A stretch of 64,000 nt of DNA, from the NCBI RefSeq assembly GCF_030441895.1, contig NZ_JARJAS010000020.1; one strand, given 5' to 3'. The position numbers and the translations under genes are program-made. Under the pieces are notes generated by a model. It ran no database searches. It saw only the letters and a program-made list of their open reading frames with translations, and was not told where the DNA came from. Position 1 is the first letter of the stretch; the number at the start of each line of letters is the position of its first letter. The stretch is from Enterococcus_D entomosocium. Its GTDB lineage: Bacteria > Bacillota > Bacilli > Lactobacillales > Enterococcaceae. This document shows positions 1-7,923 of the stretch, piece by piece.

Positions 1-42
1 ACCGATTTGTGCGCGTTTACTCATATCTTGTTTTGAGAGCAT
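1..42 (-). CDS. 5' end of an unidentified leftward gene (partial)
   Basis: The reverse strand reads an ATG at 42 preceded by a strong TTGGAGGT ribosome binding site about 7 bases upstream. Only 14 codons (MLSKQDMSKRAQIG) lie in the window, too few to identify the product. The good ribosome binding site and open frame are the only support. Confidence 0.5.
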   Translation of the reverse strand, partial: MLSKQDMSKRAQIG

Positions 43-81
43 CTGGATACACCTCCAATTGATACTCTTATTTTAACGGAT

Positions 82-115
82 AAAAAAAAACAAAGCACTA
101 AAAACTAGTACTTTG
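82..115 (-). terminator. Intrinsic terminator, leftward
   Basis: A 10-bp stem (91-100 with 106-115, one G-T pair) is followed on the minus strand by a nine-base U tract (plus-strand A run 82-90). It would stop leftward transcription before the gene starting at 42. Confidence 0.6.
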
Positions 116-127
116 TCTACAGTCTGA

Positions 128-154
128 GAAGAGGAGTAATCCTCTTCTTTTTTT
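128..154 (+). terminator. Hairpin with T tract
   Basis: A perfect 8-bp stem GAAGAGGA/TCCTCTTC (128-135 with 140-147) with a GTAA loop is followed by a run of T. It has rightward terminator form, but no rightward gene ends nearby. It may act mainly as an insulator between the leftward units. Confidence 0.45.
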
Positions 155-220
155 CGCCTTATGGCTGCAAGCAGCTTTTAATCGTTGAAGGACGAGTTCG
201 CCTTCTTACATAGATACAAA

Positions 221-247
221 TAAAAAAGGAACCGCATCAGCGGTCCC
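221..247 (-). terminator. Terminator of tRNA-Arg transcript
   Basis: ACCGC/GCGGT-centred stem (228-235 with 240-246) with an A run at 222-227 that reads as a U tract on the minus strand. It lies about 55 bases downstream of the tRNA-Arg gene. Confidence 0.6.
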
Positions 248-303
248 TAAGTGCTTTTGAATTATTGATTTGAATCGAGTATACTTGTAACGAAAAGAAA
301 AAA

Positions 304-375
304 CGCGCCTTGAGGGAATCGAACCCCCGTCTCAAGAACCGGAATCTTACGTGATATCCACTACACTAAAGGCGC
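304..375 (-). tRNA. tRNA-Arg (anticodon CCG)
   Basis: The minus strand folds into a full cloverleaf: acceptor GCGCCTT/AAGGCGC (375-369 with 311-305), D arm, anticodon loop TTCCGGT giving anticodon CCG (codon CGG), T arm with GGTTCGATTCC, discriminator G. CCA is not encoded. It is transcribed away from rpoN and has its own terminator. Confidence 0.93.
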
Positions 376-429
376 GAAGCACAAATATTAGTTTAACCAA
401 TTTCAGTGAAAAAAACAAGAGGTAGAATG

Positions 430-1746
430 ATGAAATTTCAACAGCAATTTTCACAACAACAAAAACAGACGCAAAAGCTTGCTATGACGCAGAAATTACA
501 GCAATCGATCCAAGTGCTGCAATTTTCTGCAGATGAATTATTGTCCTTCATAGATAACCAGGCATTAGAAAATCCGTTGATTGATCTGGGGGAATATGAT
601 TCGCCCATCACACCAAGCAAGAGCAGCGGCTCGTCAGAACAAATAATGGATTACTTAAGCCAGATCCCTGATCAGCACACGTCTTTATTCGAACACCTCA
701 TTGATCAAGTTCATTTAAATTACCGCGACACCTTTTTGCGGACGATCGTTTTATTTTTAGTCGAGTACATTGATTTAAACGGCTTTTTGACGATTGATTT
801 GGAAGAAGCTGGGAAGCTTGTCGGGGGGACGCCGATCCAAATGCTTGATGCTTTAACCTTGATCCAGCAACTGGATCCGGCAGGAGTCGGTGCTCGTGAT
901 CTAAGAGAGTGTTTGATGCTGCAAACGGAAAGAGATGACTATGCGCCGCCAATGGCTTATCTCATTTTAGAAGAATTCTTCACGGAAATGGCAGAGCGCA
1001 AGTGGGACAAAATCAGCAAAGCGCTGCAGATTCCATTAACTGAGATTCAAAAGGTCTTTGATTATGTTCAAACATTGACCCCCACACCAGGGGCGGCGTT
1101 TGGGTCGACCGATGGGCTTTACATCGTTCCTGACCTGCGAGTGACGGTTGAAAAAGGACAACCGATCGTGAAATCAAACAAACGCGCCTTACCAGAGGTT
1201 CGCTTTCAGCAGCAGTACTTTGACCAATTGAAGCAAAGCGGTGATCCAGAAGTCTTAAGTTATTTAGACAATAAAGCCCAAGAGTTCGAGTGGTTAAAGA
1301 AGACCTTGCTGCAACGAGGGGATACCATCTATCGTGTCGGGGTGCAGATCGTTGCGCGGCAAAAGGAGTTTTTCACTCAACCAGATCGACCATTAAAGCC
1401 ATTGGTTTTAAGAGAAGTTGCCGAAGAATTAGGAATTCATGAATCAACGGTCAGCCGGGCAGTCAATGGGAAATACTTGGAGACCTCCTTTGGGGTGTTT
1501 GAATTAAAACTATTCTTTGGACAGAAAGTTTCGACGCAAGAAAGCGGTGATGACCTGACGACGGCATCGATCAAACAGCAGCTAAAAGCACTGATCAATG
1601 AAGAAAATAAAAACAAACCATTGTCAGACCAAAAGTTGACAGATGCCCTCAAAGCCCAAGGCATCGATATTTCTAGACGAACGGTGGCAAAGTATCGTGA
1701 AGCCATGAATATCCCTGGTTCTTCCAAGCGGAAACGATTCGAGTAA
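430..1746 (+). CDS. rpoN: RNA polymerase sigma-54 factor RpoN
   Basis: Sigma-54 directs RNA polymerase to -24/-12 promoters and needs an AAA+ activator; in enterococci and Listeria it mainly drives mannose-type PTS operons. The protein has the Q-rich activator-interacting N-terminus (QQQFSQQQKQTQKLAMTQKL), a core-binding middle, a helix-turn-helix near residues 335-360 and the signature RpoN box SRRTVAKYRE near the C-terminus (canonical ARRTVAKYRE). About 438 residues is normal for Gram-positive RpoN. ATG codons at 427 and 430 both fit; AGAGG at 418-422 favours 430. An upstream GTG at 406 lacks a ribosome binding site. No sigma-54 activator gene or convincing TGGCAC-N5-TTGC promoter was found in the window. 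Confidence 0.95.
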   Translation: MKFQQQFSQQQKQTQKLAMTQKLQQSIQVLQFSADELLSFIDNQALENPLIDLGEYDSPITPSKSSGSSEQIMDYLSQIPDQHTSLFEHLIDQVHLNYRDTFLRTIVLFLVEYIDLNGFLTIDLEEAGKLVGGTPIQMLDALTLIQQLDPAGVGARDLRECLMLQTERDDYAPPMAYLILEEFFTEMAERKWDKISKALQIPLTEIQKVFDYVQTLTPTPGAAFGSTDGLYIVPDLRVTVEKGQPIVKSNKRALPEVRFQQQYFDQLKQSGDPEVLSYLDNKAQEFEWLKKTLLQRGDTIYRVGVQIVARQKEFFTQPDRPLKPLVLREVAEELGIHESTVSRAVNGKYLETSFGVFELKLFFGQKVSTQESGDDLTTASIKQQLKALINEENKNKPLSDQKLTDALKAQGIDISRRTVAKYREAMNIPGSSKRKRFE

Positions 1747-1773
1747 AGCAAAACTTACTATTAACGATGAGTA

Positions 1774-1802
1774 GGGAAGGCAGCAAAGCCTTTCCTTTTT
1801 TT
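1774..1802 (+). terminator. rpoN terminator
   Basis: GGAAGGC/GCCTTTCC stem (one bulge) followed by seven T, 28 bases after the rpoN stop. Confidence 0.8.
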
Positions 1803-1869
1803 ATCGATCCTTTCCTCTTTTTCAAATTATGACGATTTTATGAAAAGCAAGATTTTGTGACTGAAATAG

Positions 1870-1898
1870 TTGCGTATCAAGGCGATAAGTGCTACTAT
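1870..1898 (+). promoter_or_regulatory. cggR operon promoter
   Basis: -35 TTGCGT (1870-1875), 17-base spacer, -10 TACTAT (1893-1898). The expected start is near 1905, upstream of the CggR operator, as in the Bacillus gapA operon. Confidence 0.55.
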
Positions 1899-1939
1899 TA
1901 TTGGTGTAGGAAACAGATTTAAATTTTTTTTGCAATCGA

Positions 1940-1975
1940 TGGGTCATTTTAAGTCATTGTAGGACGAAAATTGTC
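1940..1975 (+). promoter_or_regulatory. Tandem CggR operator
   Basis: The Bacillus subtilis CggR operator is two direct repeats of CGGGAC-N6-TGTC separated by four bases. Here TGGGTC-N6-AGTC (1940-1955), four bases, then TAGGAC-N6-TGTC (1960-1975) reproduce the spacing exactly, with small base changes. It lies between the promoter and cggR, so bound repressor would block elongation. The spacing match is seen directly; function is inferred from the family. Confidence 0.75.
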
Positions 1976-1992
1976 CAACGGGAGGATATAAA

Positions 1993-3030
1993 ATGCTCGA
2001 TGAATTAAAATTGATTGAGGCAATCACCCCGGATATTCTCGCTGTACTCCAGGAACGTTACCGTATCTTAAGAAATATTTATTGGATGCAGCCCGTTGGC
2101 CGCCGGACACTTTCGGAAAGTTTATCAATGACGGAACGCGTGTTGAGGACGGAAACAGATATCCTTAAAAAGCTGAAACTGATCGACTCTTCAAAAAGCG
2201 GCATGCAATTGACCGCCTACGGAGAAGAAGTGTACACGAAGATTGGTGCACTGATGGATCAGCTGTTCGGAATGCACCAAATCGAGAAACGATTATCAGA
2301 GACCTTTGGCATCGAACGTTGTTTGATTGCGAGCGGCGATGGTGATCGACAACCGAAAGTTATTGCTGAATTTGGCCAGTTGCTGAATGAATCGTTGGAT
2401 CTCTTATTGCCAGAAGGCAAAAACACCATCGCAGTAATGGGAGGGACGACAATGGCGAAAGTTGCCGAGGAATTGGGTAATTTGGAAACCGCCAAACGTC
2501 ATAACTTGTTTGTTCCAGCCCGTGGTGGTATCGGAGAATCAGTCAACGTGCAAGCAAACTCTGTCAGCTCGGTGATGGCAATGCAGACAAATGGCGATTA
2601 TCGCTCCTTGTTTGTACCAGAACAATTAAGCATGAACACCTACGAGTTTCTCTTGAAAGAACCCGCCATCGTTGATGTCTTAAACTTGATAAGTCAAGCA
2701 AATTGTGTTATTCATAGTATTGGACGGGCGTTGCATATGGCGGCTCGAAGAAAAATGTCAGAACAAGAAATTCTGATGTTGAAACAAAAAAATGCAGTTG
2801 CAGAATCCTTTGGGTATTTCTTTAACGAAGCAGGCGAGGTCGTTTACAAAGTTCCTCGAATCGGACTTCAATTAAAAGATTTACAAAAAGTCCCAATCAT
2901 TTTTGCGGTCGCTGGCGGACAATCAAAAGCCAAAGCGGTCAATGCATACATGAAAAATGCACCAAAACAAACCTGGCTCATCACCGATGAAGCTTGCGCA
3001 AATGAGATTTTAAAAGGGGCAACCCTTTAA
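1993..3030 (+). CDS. cggR: Central glycolytic genes regulator CggR
   Basis: CggR is a SorC/DeoR-type repressor that binds its operon leader when fructose-1,6-bisphosphate is low and releases it when glycolytic flux is high. The 345-residue protein has an N-terminal winged helix (residues about 30-65, RTLSESLSMTERVLRTE) and a C-terminal phosphosugar-binding domain (from about 90, with AVMGGTTMAKVAEEL as phosphate-binding segment). GGGAGG at 1980-1985 and ATG at 1993 set the start. It is first in a cggR-gap-pgk-tpiA-eno order and follows the tandem operator, so it should be autoregulated together with gap. Confidence 0.95.
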   Translation: MLDELKLIEAITPDILAVLQERYRILRNIYWMQPVGRRTLSESLSMTERVLRTETDILKKLKLIDSSKSGMQLTAYGEEVYTKIGALMDQLFGMHQIEKRLSETFGIERCLIASGDGDRQPKVIAEFGQLLNESLDLLLPEGKNTIAVMGGTTMAKVAEELGNLETAKRHNLFVPARGGIGESVNVQANSVSSVMAMQTNGDYRSLFVPEQLSMNTYEFLLKEPAIVDVLNLISQANCVIHSIGRALHMAARRKMSEQEILMLKQKNAVAESFGYFFNEAGEVVYKVPRIGLQLKDLQKVPIIFAVAGGQSKAKAVNAYMKNAPKQTWLITDEACANEILKGATL

Positions 3031-3070
3031 AATAAATATTTTTATGATTTTCATAAGGAGGAAATCTTAA

Positions 3071-4072
3071 ATGACAGTTAAAGTAGGTATTAATGGATTT
3101 GGACGTATCGGACGCTTAGCATTTCGTCGTATCCAAGAAGTAGAAGGAATCGAAGTTGTGGCTATCAATGACTTAACAGACGCTAAAATGTTAGCTCACT
3201 TGTTAAAATATGATACAACACAAGGACGTTTCAACGGTACAGTTGAAGTTCACGAAGGTTCATTCAATGTGAACGGAAACGAAATCAAAGTTTTAGCTAA
3301 CCGCAACCCTGAAGAATTGCCTTGGGGCGAACTAGGTGTTGAAATCGTGTTAGAATGTACTGGATTCTTCACTTCTAAAGCAGCTGCTGAAAAACATTTA
3401 ACAGCTGGTGCAAAACGTGTAGTTATCTCAGCTCCTGGTGGAAACGATGTTCCAACAATCGTTTACAACACAAACCATGAAACTTTAACAGGTGAAGAAA
3501 CAGTTATCTCTGGTGCTTCATGTACAACAAACTGTTTAGCTCCTATGGCGAAAACATTGAACGACAAATTTGGTGTGATTGAAGGATTAATGACTACAAT
3601 CCATGCTTACACAGGTGACCAAATGACTCTAGACGGACCACACCCTAAAGGTGACTTCCGCCGTGCCCGTGCTGCTGCTGCAAACATCGTGCCTAACTCA
3701 ACTGGTGCTGCTAAAGCGATCGGCTTAGTAATCCCAGAATTGAACGGCAAATTAGATGGTGCTGCTCAACGTGTTCCTGTTGCAACTGGTTCATTAACTG
3801 AATTAGTTACTGTTCTTGACAAAGAAGTAACTGTTGATGAAATCAATGCAGCAATGAAAGAAGCTTCAAACGAATCTTACGGTTACAACACAGACGAAAT
3901 CGTTTCTTCTGATATCGTTGGTATGACTTACGGTTCATTATTTGATGCAACTCAAACAAAAGTTATGACTGTTGGCGACAAACAATTAGTTAAAACTGTT
4001 GCTTGGTACGACAATGAAATGTCATACACTGCACAATTAGTACGTACTTTAGAATACTTCGCTAACCTATAA
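3071..4072 (+). CDS. gap: Glyceraldehyde-3-phosphate dehydrogenase
   Basis: NAD-dependent glycolytic GAPDH converts glyceraldehyde-3-phosphate and phosphate to 1,3-bisphosphoglycerate. The 333 residues include the Rossmann start VGINGFGRIGRLAFRR, the catalytic SGASCTTNCLAP with Cys151, and the His in TTIHAYTGDQ. Length and motifs are typical of the glycolytic GapA/GapN-terminal class and not of the non-phosphorylating GapN. The ribosome binding site AAGGAGGAAA precedes ATG 3071. Codon use is strongly biased, as expected for a very abundant enzyme. It lies 40 bases after cggR and under the same operator. Confidence 0.98.
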   Translation: MTVKVGINGFGRIGRLAFRRIQEVEGIEVVAINDLTDAKMLAHLLKYDTTQGRFNGTVEVHEGSFNVNGNEIKVLANRNPEELPWGELGVEIVLECTGFFTSKAAAEKHLTAGAKRVVISAPGGNDVPTIVYNTNHETLTGEETVISGASCTTNCLAPMAKTLNDKFGVIEGLMTTIHAYTGDQMTLDGPHPKGDFRRARAAAANIVPNSTGAAKAIGLVIPELNGKLDGAAQRVPVATGSLTELVTVLDKEVTVDEINAAMKEASNESYGYNTDEIVSSDIVGMTYGSLFDATQTKVMTVGDKQLVKTVAWYDNEMSYTAQLVRTLEYFANL

Positions 4073-4109
4073 GAGTTGCGAACGACTTTAATTTAAACCA
4101 TCGCAAGAG

Positions 4110-4144
4110 AAAGCGGGGAAGCATCGCGCTTCTCCGCTTTTTTT
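4110..4144 (+). terminator. Terminator-like hairpin between gap and pgk
   Basis: A 13-bp stem (4110-4122 with 4128-4140, one G-T pair) runs into seven T. It should stop part of the transcripts after gap, giving more gap than pgk mRNA; pgk follows 28 bases later without an obvious consensus promoter. Confidence 0.8.
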
Positions 4145-4171
4145 AACAATTATGCTAGGAGGAATCTGTTC

Positions 4172-5362
4172 ATGGCTAAAATGACAGTTCAAGATATCGA
4201 TTTAAAAGATAAAAAAGTTCTTGTACGTGTGGACTTCAACGTTCCATTGAAAGATGGAGTGATCGGAGATGATACACGGATCAAAGCAGCATTACCAACA
4301 ATCAATTATGTGATCGAAAACGGCGGAAAAGCAATTCTTTTCTCACACTTAGGTCGTGTGAAAGAAGAAGCAGATAAAGCTGGAAAATCTTTAGCGCCAG
4401 TTGCGAAACGTCTTGGCGAATTGTTAGGCAAAGAAGTAACATTCGTTGATGAAACCCGCGGCGAAAAATTAGAAGCAGCGATCAACAACATGCAAGATGG
4501 CGATGTCGTTGTTTTTGAAAACACTCGTTTTGAAGACATCGATGGCAAAAAAGAAAGCAAAAACGATCCTGAACTAGGCAAATACTGGGCTTCTTTAGGC
4601 GATGTTTTTGTAAATGATGCCTTTGGTACCGCACACCGCGCACACGCTTCAAACGTAGGGATCGCTTCAACAGGTATCCCAACAGTTGCTGGTTTCTTAA
4701 TGGAAAAAGAAATCAAATTCATCGGGGAAGCAGTCGAAGAACCAAAACGTCCAATGATCGCGATTCTTGGTGGAGCAAAAGTATCTGATAAAATCGGCGT
4801 AATCGAAAACTTGATTCCTAAAGCAGACAAAATCTTGATCGGCGGCGGAATGACGTATACGTTCTACAAAGCAAAAGGCATGGAAATCGGTAATTCTCTT
4901 GTGGAAGCAGATAAAGTAGAATTAGCAAAAGAATTGATCGAAAAAGCTGGCGATAAATTAGTATTACCAGTTGATTCAATCACTGCTGCTGAATTTTCAA
5001 ATGATGTCCCAACAGAAGAACATACTGGTGATGTTCCTGAAGGACAAATGGGCTTAGATATCGGACCTGAAACCATCGCTTTGTTTGCTGAAACATTAAA
5101 AGGCGCAAAAACAGTCGTTTGGAACGGACCTATGGGTGTGTTTGAAATGTCTAACTTCGCAAACGGTACGATTGGTGTTTGTGAAGCAATTGCCAACCTT
5201 GAAGATGCAACAACGATCATCGGTGGCGGTGACTCTGCAGCTGCAGCAGAACAATTAGGGTTTGCTGACAAATTTACCCACATCTCAACAGGTGGCGGTG
5301 CCAGCCTTGAATTGCTAGAAGGAAAAACACTTCCTGGCCTAGCTGCGATCAACGATAAATAA
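4172..5362 (+). CDS. pgk: Phosphoglycerate kinase
   Basis: Pgk makes ATP from 1,3-bisphosphoglycerate in the cytosol. The 396-residue length is normal. Signature VRVDFNVPLKDG is at residues 19-30, the nucleotide-binding GGGDSAAA and STGGGASLE segments lie in the C-terminal lobe, and AILGGAKVSDKI is in the hinge region. AGGAGGAA precedes ATG 4172. It is the third gene of the glycolytic operon. Confidence 0.98.
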   Translation: MAKMTVQDIDLKDKKVLVRVDFNVPLKDGVIGDDTRIKAALPTINYVIENGGKAILFSHLGRVKEEADKAGKSLAPVAKRLGELLGKEVTFVDETRGEKLEAAINNMQDGDVVVFENTRFEDIDGKKESKNDPELGKYWASLGDVFVNDAFGTAHRAHASNVGIASTGIPTVAGFLMEKEIKFIGEAVEEPKRPMIAILGGAKVSDKIGVIENLIPKADKILIGGGMTYTFYKAKGMEIGNSLVEADKVELAKELIEKAGDKLVLPVDSITAAEFSNDVPTEEHTGDVPEGQMGLDIGPETIALFAETLKGAKTVVWNGPMGVFEMSNFANGTIGVCEAIANLEDATTIIGGGDSAAAAEQLGFADKFTHISTGGGASLELLEGKTLPGLAAINDK

Positions 5363-5374
5363 TCAATGACAAGC

Positions 5375-5398
5375 CGTGCAAAGAACTTTCTTTGCACG
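5375..5398 (+). other. Perfect hairpin in pgk-tpiA spacer
   Basis: CGTGCAAAGAA (5375-5385) and TTCTTTGCACG (5388-5398) are perfect reverse complements, effectively a 10-bp stem with a four-base loop. No T tract follows, so it is not a standard terminator. An mRNA processing or stability element in the glycolytic transcript is the likeliest role. Confidence 0.6.
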
Positions 5399-5425
5399 CT
5401 TGATAACGAAAAGGAGTGCCAGAAC

Positions 5426-6181
5426 ATGCGCAAACCAATTATTGCCGGAAACTGGAAAATGAACAAAACTGCGAAAGAAGCAAAAGAATTTGCTGAAGCA
5501 GTCAAAACAAAAATTCCTAGCAACGAGACAGTTGACTCTGTGATCGGTTCGCCAGCTTTATTCTTAGAAACATTAGTGAATGCTGCTGAAGGAACAGAAT
5601 TAAAAATTGCTGCTCAAAACAGCTACTGGGAAAATGAAGGTGCCTTTACTGGCGAAACTTCACCAGCAGCTTTAGCAGATCTAGGTGTTGACTATGTCAT
5701 CATTGGTCATTCAGAACGTCGTGAATACTTCCATGAGACAGATGAAGACATCAACAAAAAAGCCAAAGCAATCTTTGCAAACGGCATGATCCCAATCCTA
5801 TGCTGTGGTGAATCTTTAGAAACCTATGAAGCTGGCAAAACAGCGGAGTGGATCGAAGGACAAATCACTGCTGGCTTAGACGGTTTAACAGACGGTCAAG
5901 TAAGTAATCTTGTGATTGCTTACGAACCAATCTGGGCGATCGGTACTGGTAAATCAGCGGATGCAAACATCGCAGACGAAATTTGTGGCGTTGTCCGCAA
6001 AACCGTTGAAAAATTATACGGCAAAGAAGTTTCAGATAGCGTGCGTATCCAATACGGCGGTTCTGTAAAACCTGAAAACATTGCTGAATACATGGCAAAA
6101 GAAAATGTTGACGGAGCATTAGTTGGCGGCGCAAGCTTGCAAGCTGATTCATTCCTAGCATTATTAGATGCTGTAAAATAA
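5426..6181 (+). CDS. tpiA: Triosephosphate isomerase
   Basis: TpiA interconverts dihydroxyacetone phosphate and glyceraldehyde-3-phosphate. The 251-residue protein starts MRKPIIAGNWKMNKT (catalytic Asn/Lys), has the catalytic His in VIIGHSERREYF and the catalytic Glu in VIAYEPIWAIGTGK, and phosphate-binding QYGGSVKP and GALVGGASL near the end. An in-frame extension to 5366 would run through the spacer hairpin; ATG 5426 with AAAGGAG upstream is the correct start. It also serves the rhamnose pathway by consuming DHAP from RhaD. Confidence 0.98.
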   Translation: MRKPIIAGNWKMNKTAKEAKEFAEAVKTKIPSNETVDSVIGSPALFLETLVNAAEGTELKIAAQNSYWENEGAFTGETSPAALADLGVDYVIIGHSERREYFHETDEDINKKAKAIFANGMIPILCCGESLETYEAGKTAEWIEGQITAGLDGLTDGQVSNLVIAYEPIWAIGTGKSADANIADEICGVVRKTVEKLYGKEVSDSVRIQYGGSVKPENIAEYMAKENVDGALVGGASLQADSFLALLDAVK

Positions 6182-6204
6182 TTTCATTTTCATGAAAATA
6201 ACAT

Positions 6205-6233
6205 TTGCAGAATCGTGATTTTTTCACTACAAT
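6205..6233 (+). promoter_or_regulatory. Possible eno promoter
   Basis: TTGCAG (6205-6210), 17-base spacer, TACAAT (6228-6233), 60 bases before eno. A short hairpin AAGGGG/CCCCTT (6246-6261) lies in the leader. Eno may thus be expressed both from the operon and from its own promoter. Confidence 0.5.
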
Positions 6234-6293
6234 TAAGTTGTTCGCAAGGGGTATTCCCCTTAAGATAAAACAAACTCAAAGGAGAGACAAAAC

Positions 6294-7595
6294 ATGTCAA
6301 TTATTACTGATGTTTACGCACGCGAAGTCTTAGACTCACGTGGTAACCCAACTATCGAAGTAGAAGTCTACACAGAATCAGGTGCTTTCGGCCGCGGAAT
6401 GGTTCCTTCAGGAGCTTCAACAGGTGAACACGAAGCAGTTGAATTACGTGATGGCGACAAAGCTCGTTATGGCGGTAAAGGTGTAACGAAAGCAGTTGAC
6501 AATGTAAATAACATCATTGCAGAAGCTATCATCGGCTACGATGTACGTGACCAAATGGCTATCGATAAAGCAATGATCGCTTTAGACGGAACTCCTAACA
6601 AAGGCAAATTAGGCGCAAACGCGATTCTTGGTGTTTCTATCGCTGTTGCTCGTGCAGCTGCTGATTACCTAGAAGTACCTTTATACCACTACTTAGGCGG
6701 ATTCAATACAAAAGTATTGCCAACTCCTATGATGAACATCATCAACGGTGGTTCTCACTCTGACGCACCAATCGCTTTCCAAGAATTCATGATCTTGCCT
6801 GTAGGCGCACCTACATTCAAAGAAGGCTTACGTTGGGGTACTGAAGTATTCCACGCTTTGAAATCAATCTTGTCTAAACGTGGTTTAGAAACTTCAGTAG
6901 GTGACGAAGGTGGTTTCGCTCCTCGTTTTGAAGGAACTGAAGACGGTGTTGAAACAATCTTAGAAGCAATCAAAGCTGCTGGTTTAGAACCAGGTAAAGA
7001 TGTATACCTAGGATTTGACTGTGCATCATCAGAATTCTACGAAAACGGTGTTTACGACTACTCTAAATTTGAAGGCGAAAACGGCGTAAAACGTACTGCT
7101 GCTGAACAAGTTGACTACTTAGAAGAATTAGTTAACAAATACCCAATCATCACTATCGAAGACGGTATGGATGAAAACGATTGGGATGGTTGGAAACTAT
7201 TAACTGAACGCTTAGGCGACAAAGTTCAATTAGTAGGGGATGACTTGTTTGTTACAAATACTGAAATCCTTGAAAAAGGAATCAAAAACGGTATCGGTAA
7301 CTCAATCCTTATCAAAGTTAACCAAATCGGTACATTGACTGAAACATTCAATGCTATCGAAATGGCGAAAGAAGCTGGTTACACTGCAGTCGTTTCTCAC
7401 CGTTCAGGTGAAACAGAAGATTCAACAATCTCTGATATCGCTGTTGCAACAAACGCTGGCCAAATCAAAACTGGTTCTCTTTCACGTACTGACCGTATTG
7501 CAAAATACAACCAATTACTACGTATCGAAGACCAACTTGGTGAAGTTGCTGAATACAAAGGCTTGCAAGCTTTCTACAACTTAAAAAATAAATAA
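6294..7595 (+). CDS. eno: Enolase
   Basis: Enolase dehydrates 2-phosphoglycerate to phosphoenolpyruvate, the phosphate donor for the PTS systems encoded later in the window. The 433 residues start MSIITDVYAREVLDSRGNPT, contain the metal ligands in GFDCAS, TIEDGMDENDWDGW and VGDDLFVTN, the catalytic Lys in LIKVNQIGTLTE and the signature SHRSGETEDS. AAAGGAGAG precedes ATG 6294. Codon bias is very strong, like gap. No phosphoglycerate mutase gene is in this operon, unlike Bacillus. Confidence 0.98.
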   Translation: MSIITDVYAREVLDSRGNPTIEVEVYTESGAFGRGMVPSGASTGEHEAVELRDGDKARYGGKGVTKAVDNVNNIIAEAIIGYDVRDQMAIDKAMIALDGTPNKGKLGANAILGVSIAVARAAADYLEVPLYHYLGGFNTKVLPTPMMNIINGGSHSDAPIAFQEFMILPVGAPTFKEGLRWGTEVFHALKSILSKRGLETSVGDEGGFAPRFEGTEDGVETILEAIKAAGLEPGKDVYLGFDCASSEFYENGVYDYSKFEGENGVKRTAAEQVDYLEELVNKYPIITIEDGMDENDWDGWKLLTERLGDKVQLVGDDLFVTNTEILEKGIKNGIGNSILIKVNQIGTLTETFNAIEMAKEAGYTAVVSHRSGETEDSTISDIAVATNAGQIKTGSLSRTDRIAKYNQLLRIEDQLGEVAEYKGLQAFYNLKNK

Positions 7596-7642
7596 TCTTA
7601 GCTTAATCAAACGTTGTCGTTTGGCTGAACTGAAATGATGGT

Positions 7643-7682
7643 AAAGTCCCCTCATGTGTAAATGACATGAGGGGACTTTTTT
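7643..7682 (+). terminator. eno terminator
   Basis: A perfect 15-bp stem AAAGTCCCCTCATGT/ACATGAGGGGACTTT with a seven-base loop and T tract: the strong end of the glycolytic operon. Confidence 0.9.
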
Positions 7683-7923
7683 ACTTACAATTCACGGATC
7701 AGGGAGTTTAGCTGAAACAGGTCAACAAAACTGGTTGGTAGATTTATTTAAGTAAAAACCGTGGATTGGTTTTGCTTCATTCAAATTTCGTGAACACTTA
7801 CTTTTTGATTAACTTTTAATCTGATAAAATTTTCACAGGAATCAAAGTGGAAAAAGAGTTTTTTCGGTATGCTAATTGTATGATAGACTATAGGAAAACT
7901 TGGTGTTTTGGGAGAGAATGCTG

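Noticed and set aside
4864..5523. 219-codon frame on the minus strand across pgk/tpiA
   Set aside because: It is antisense to highly biased glycolytic genes with no ribosome binding site; the codon bias of pgk creates it.
7686..7755. Open frame ending NWLVDLFK after eno
   Set aside because: It has no start signal, begins inside the eno terminator and is too short to be distinguished from chance.
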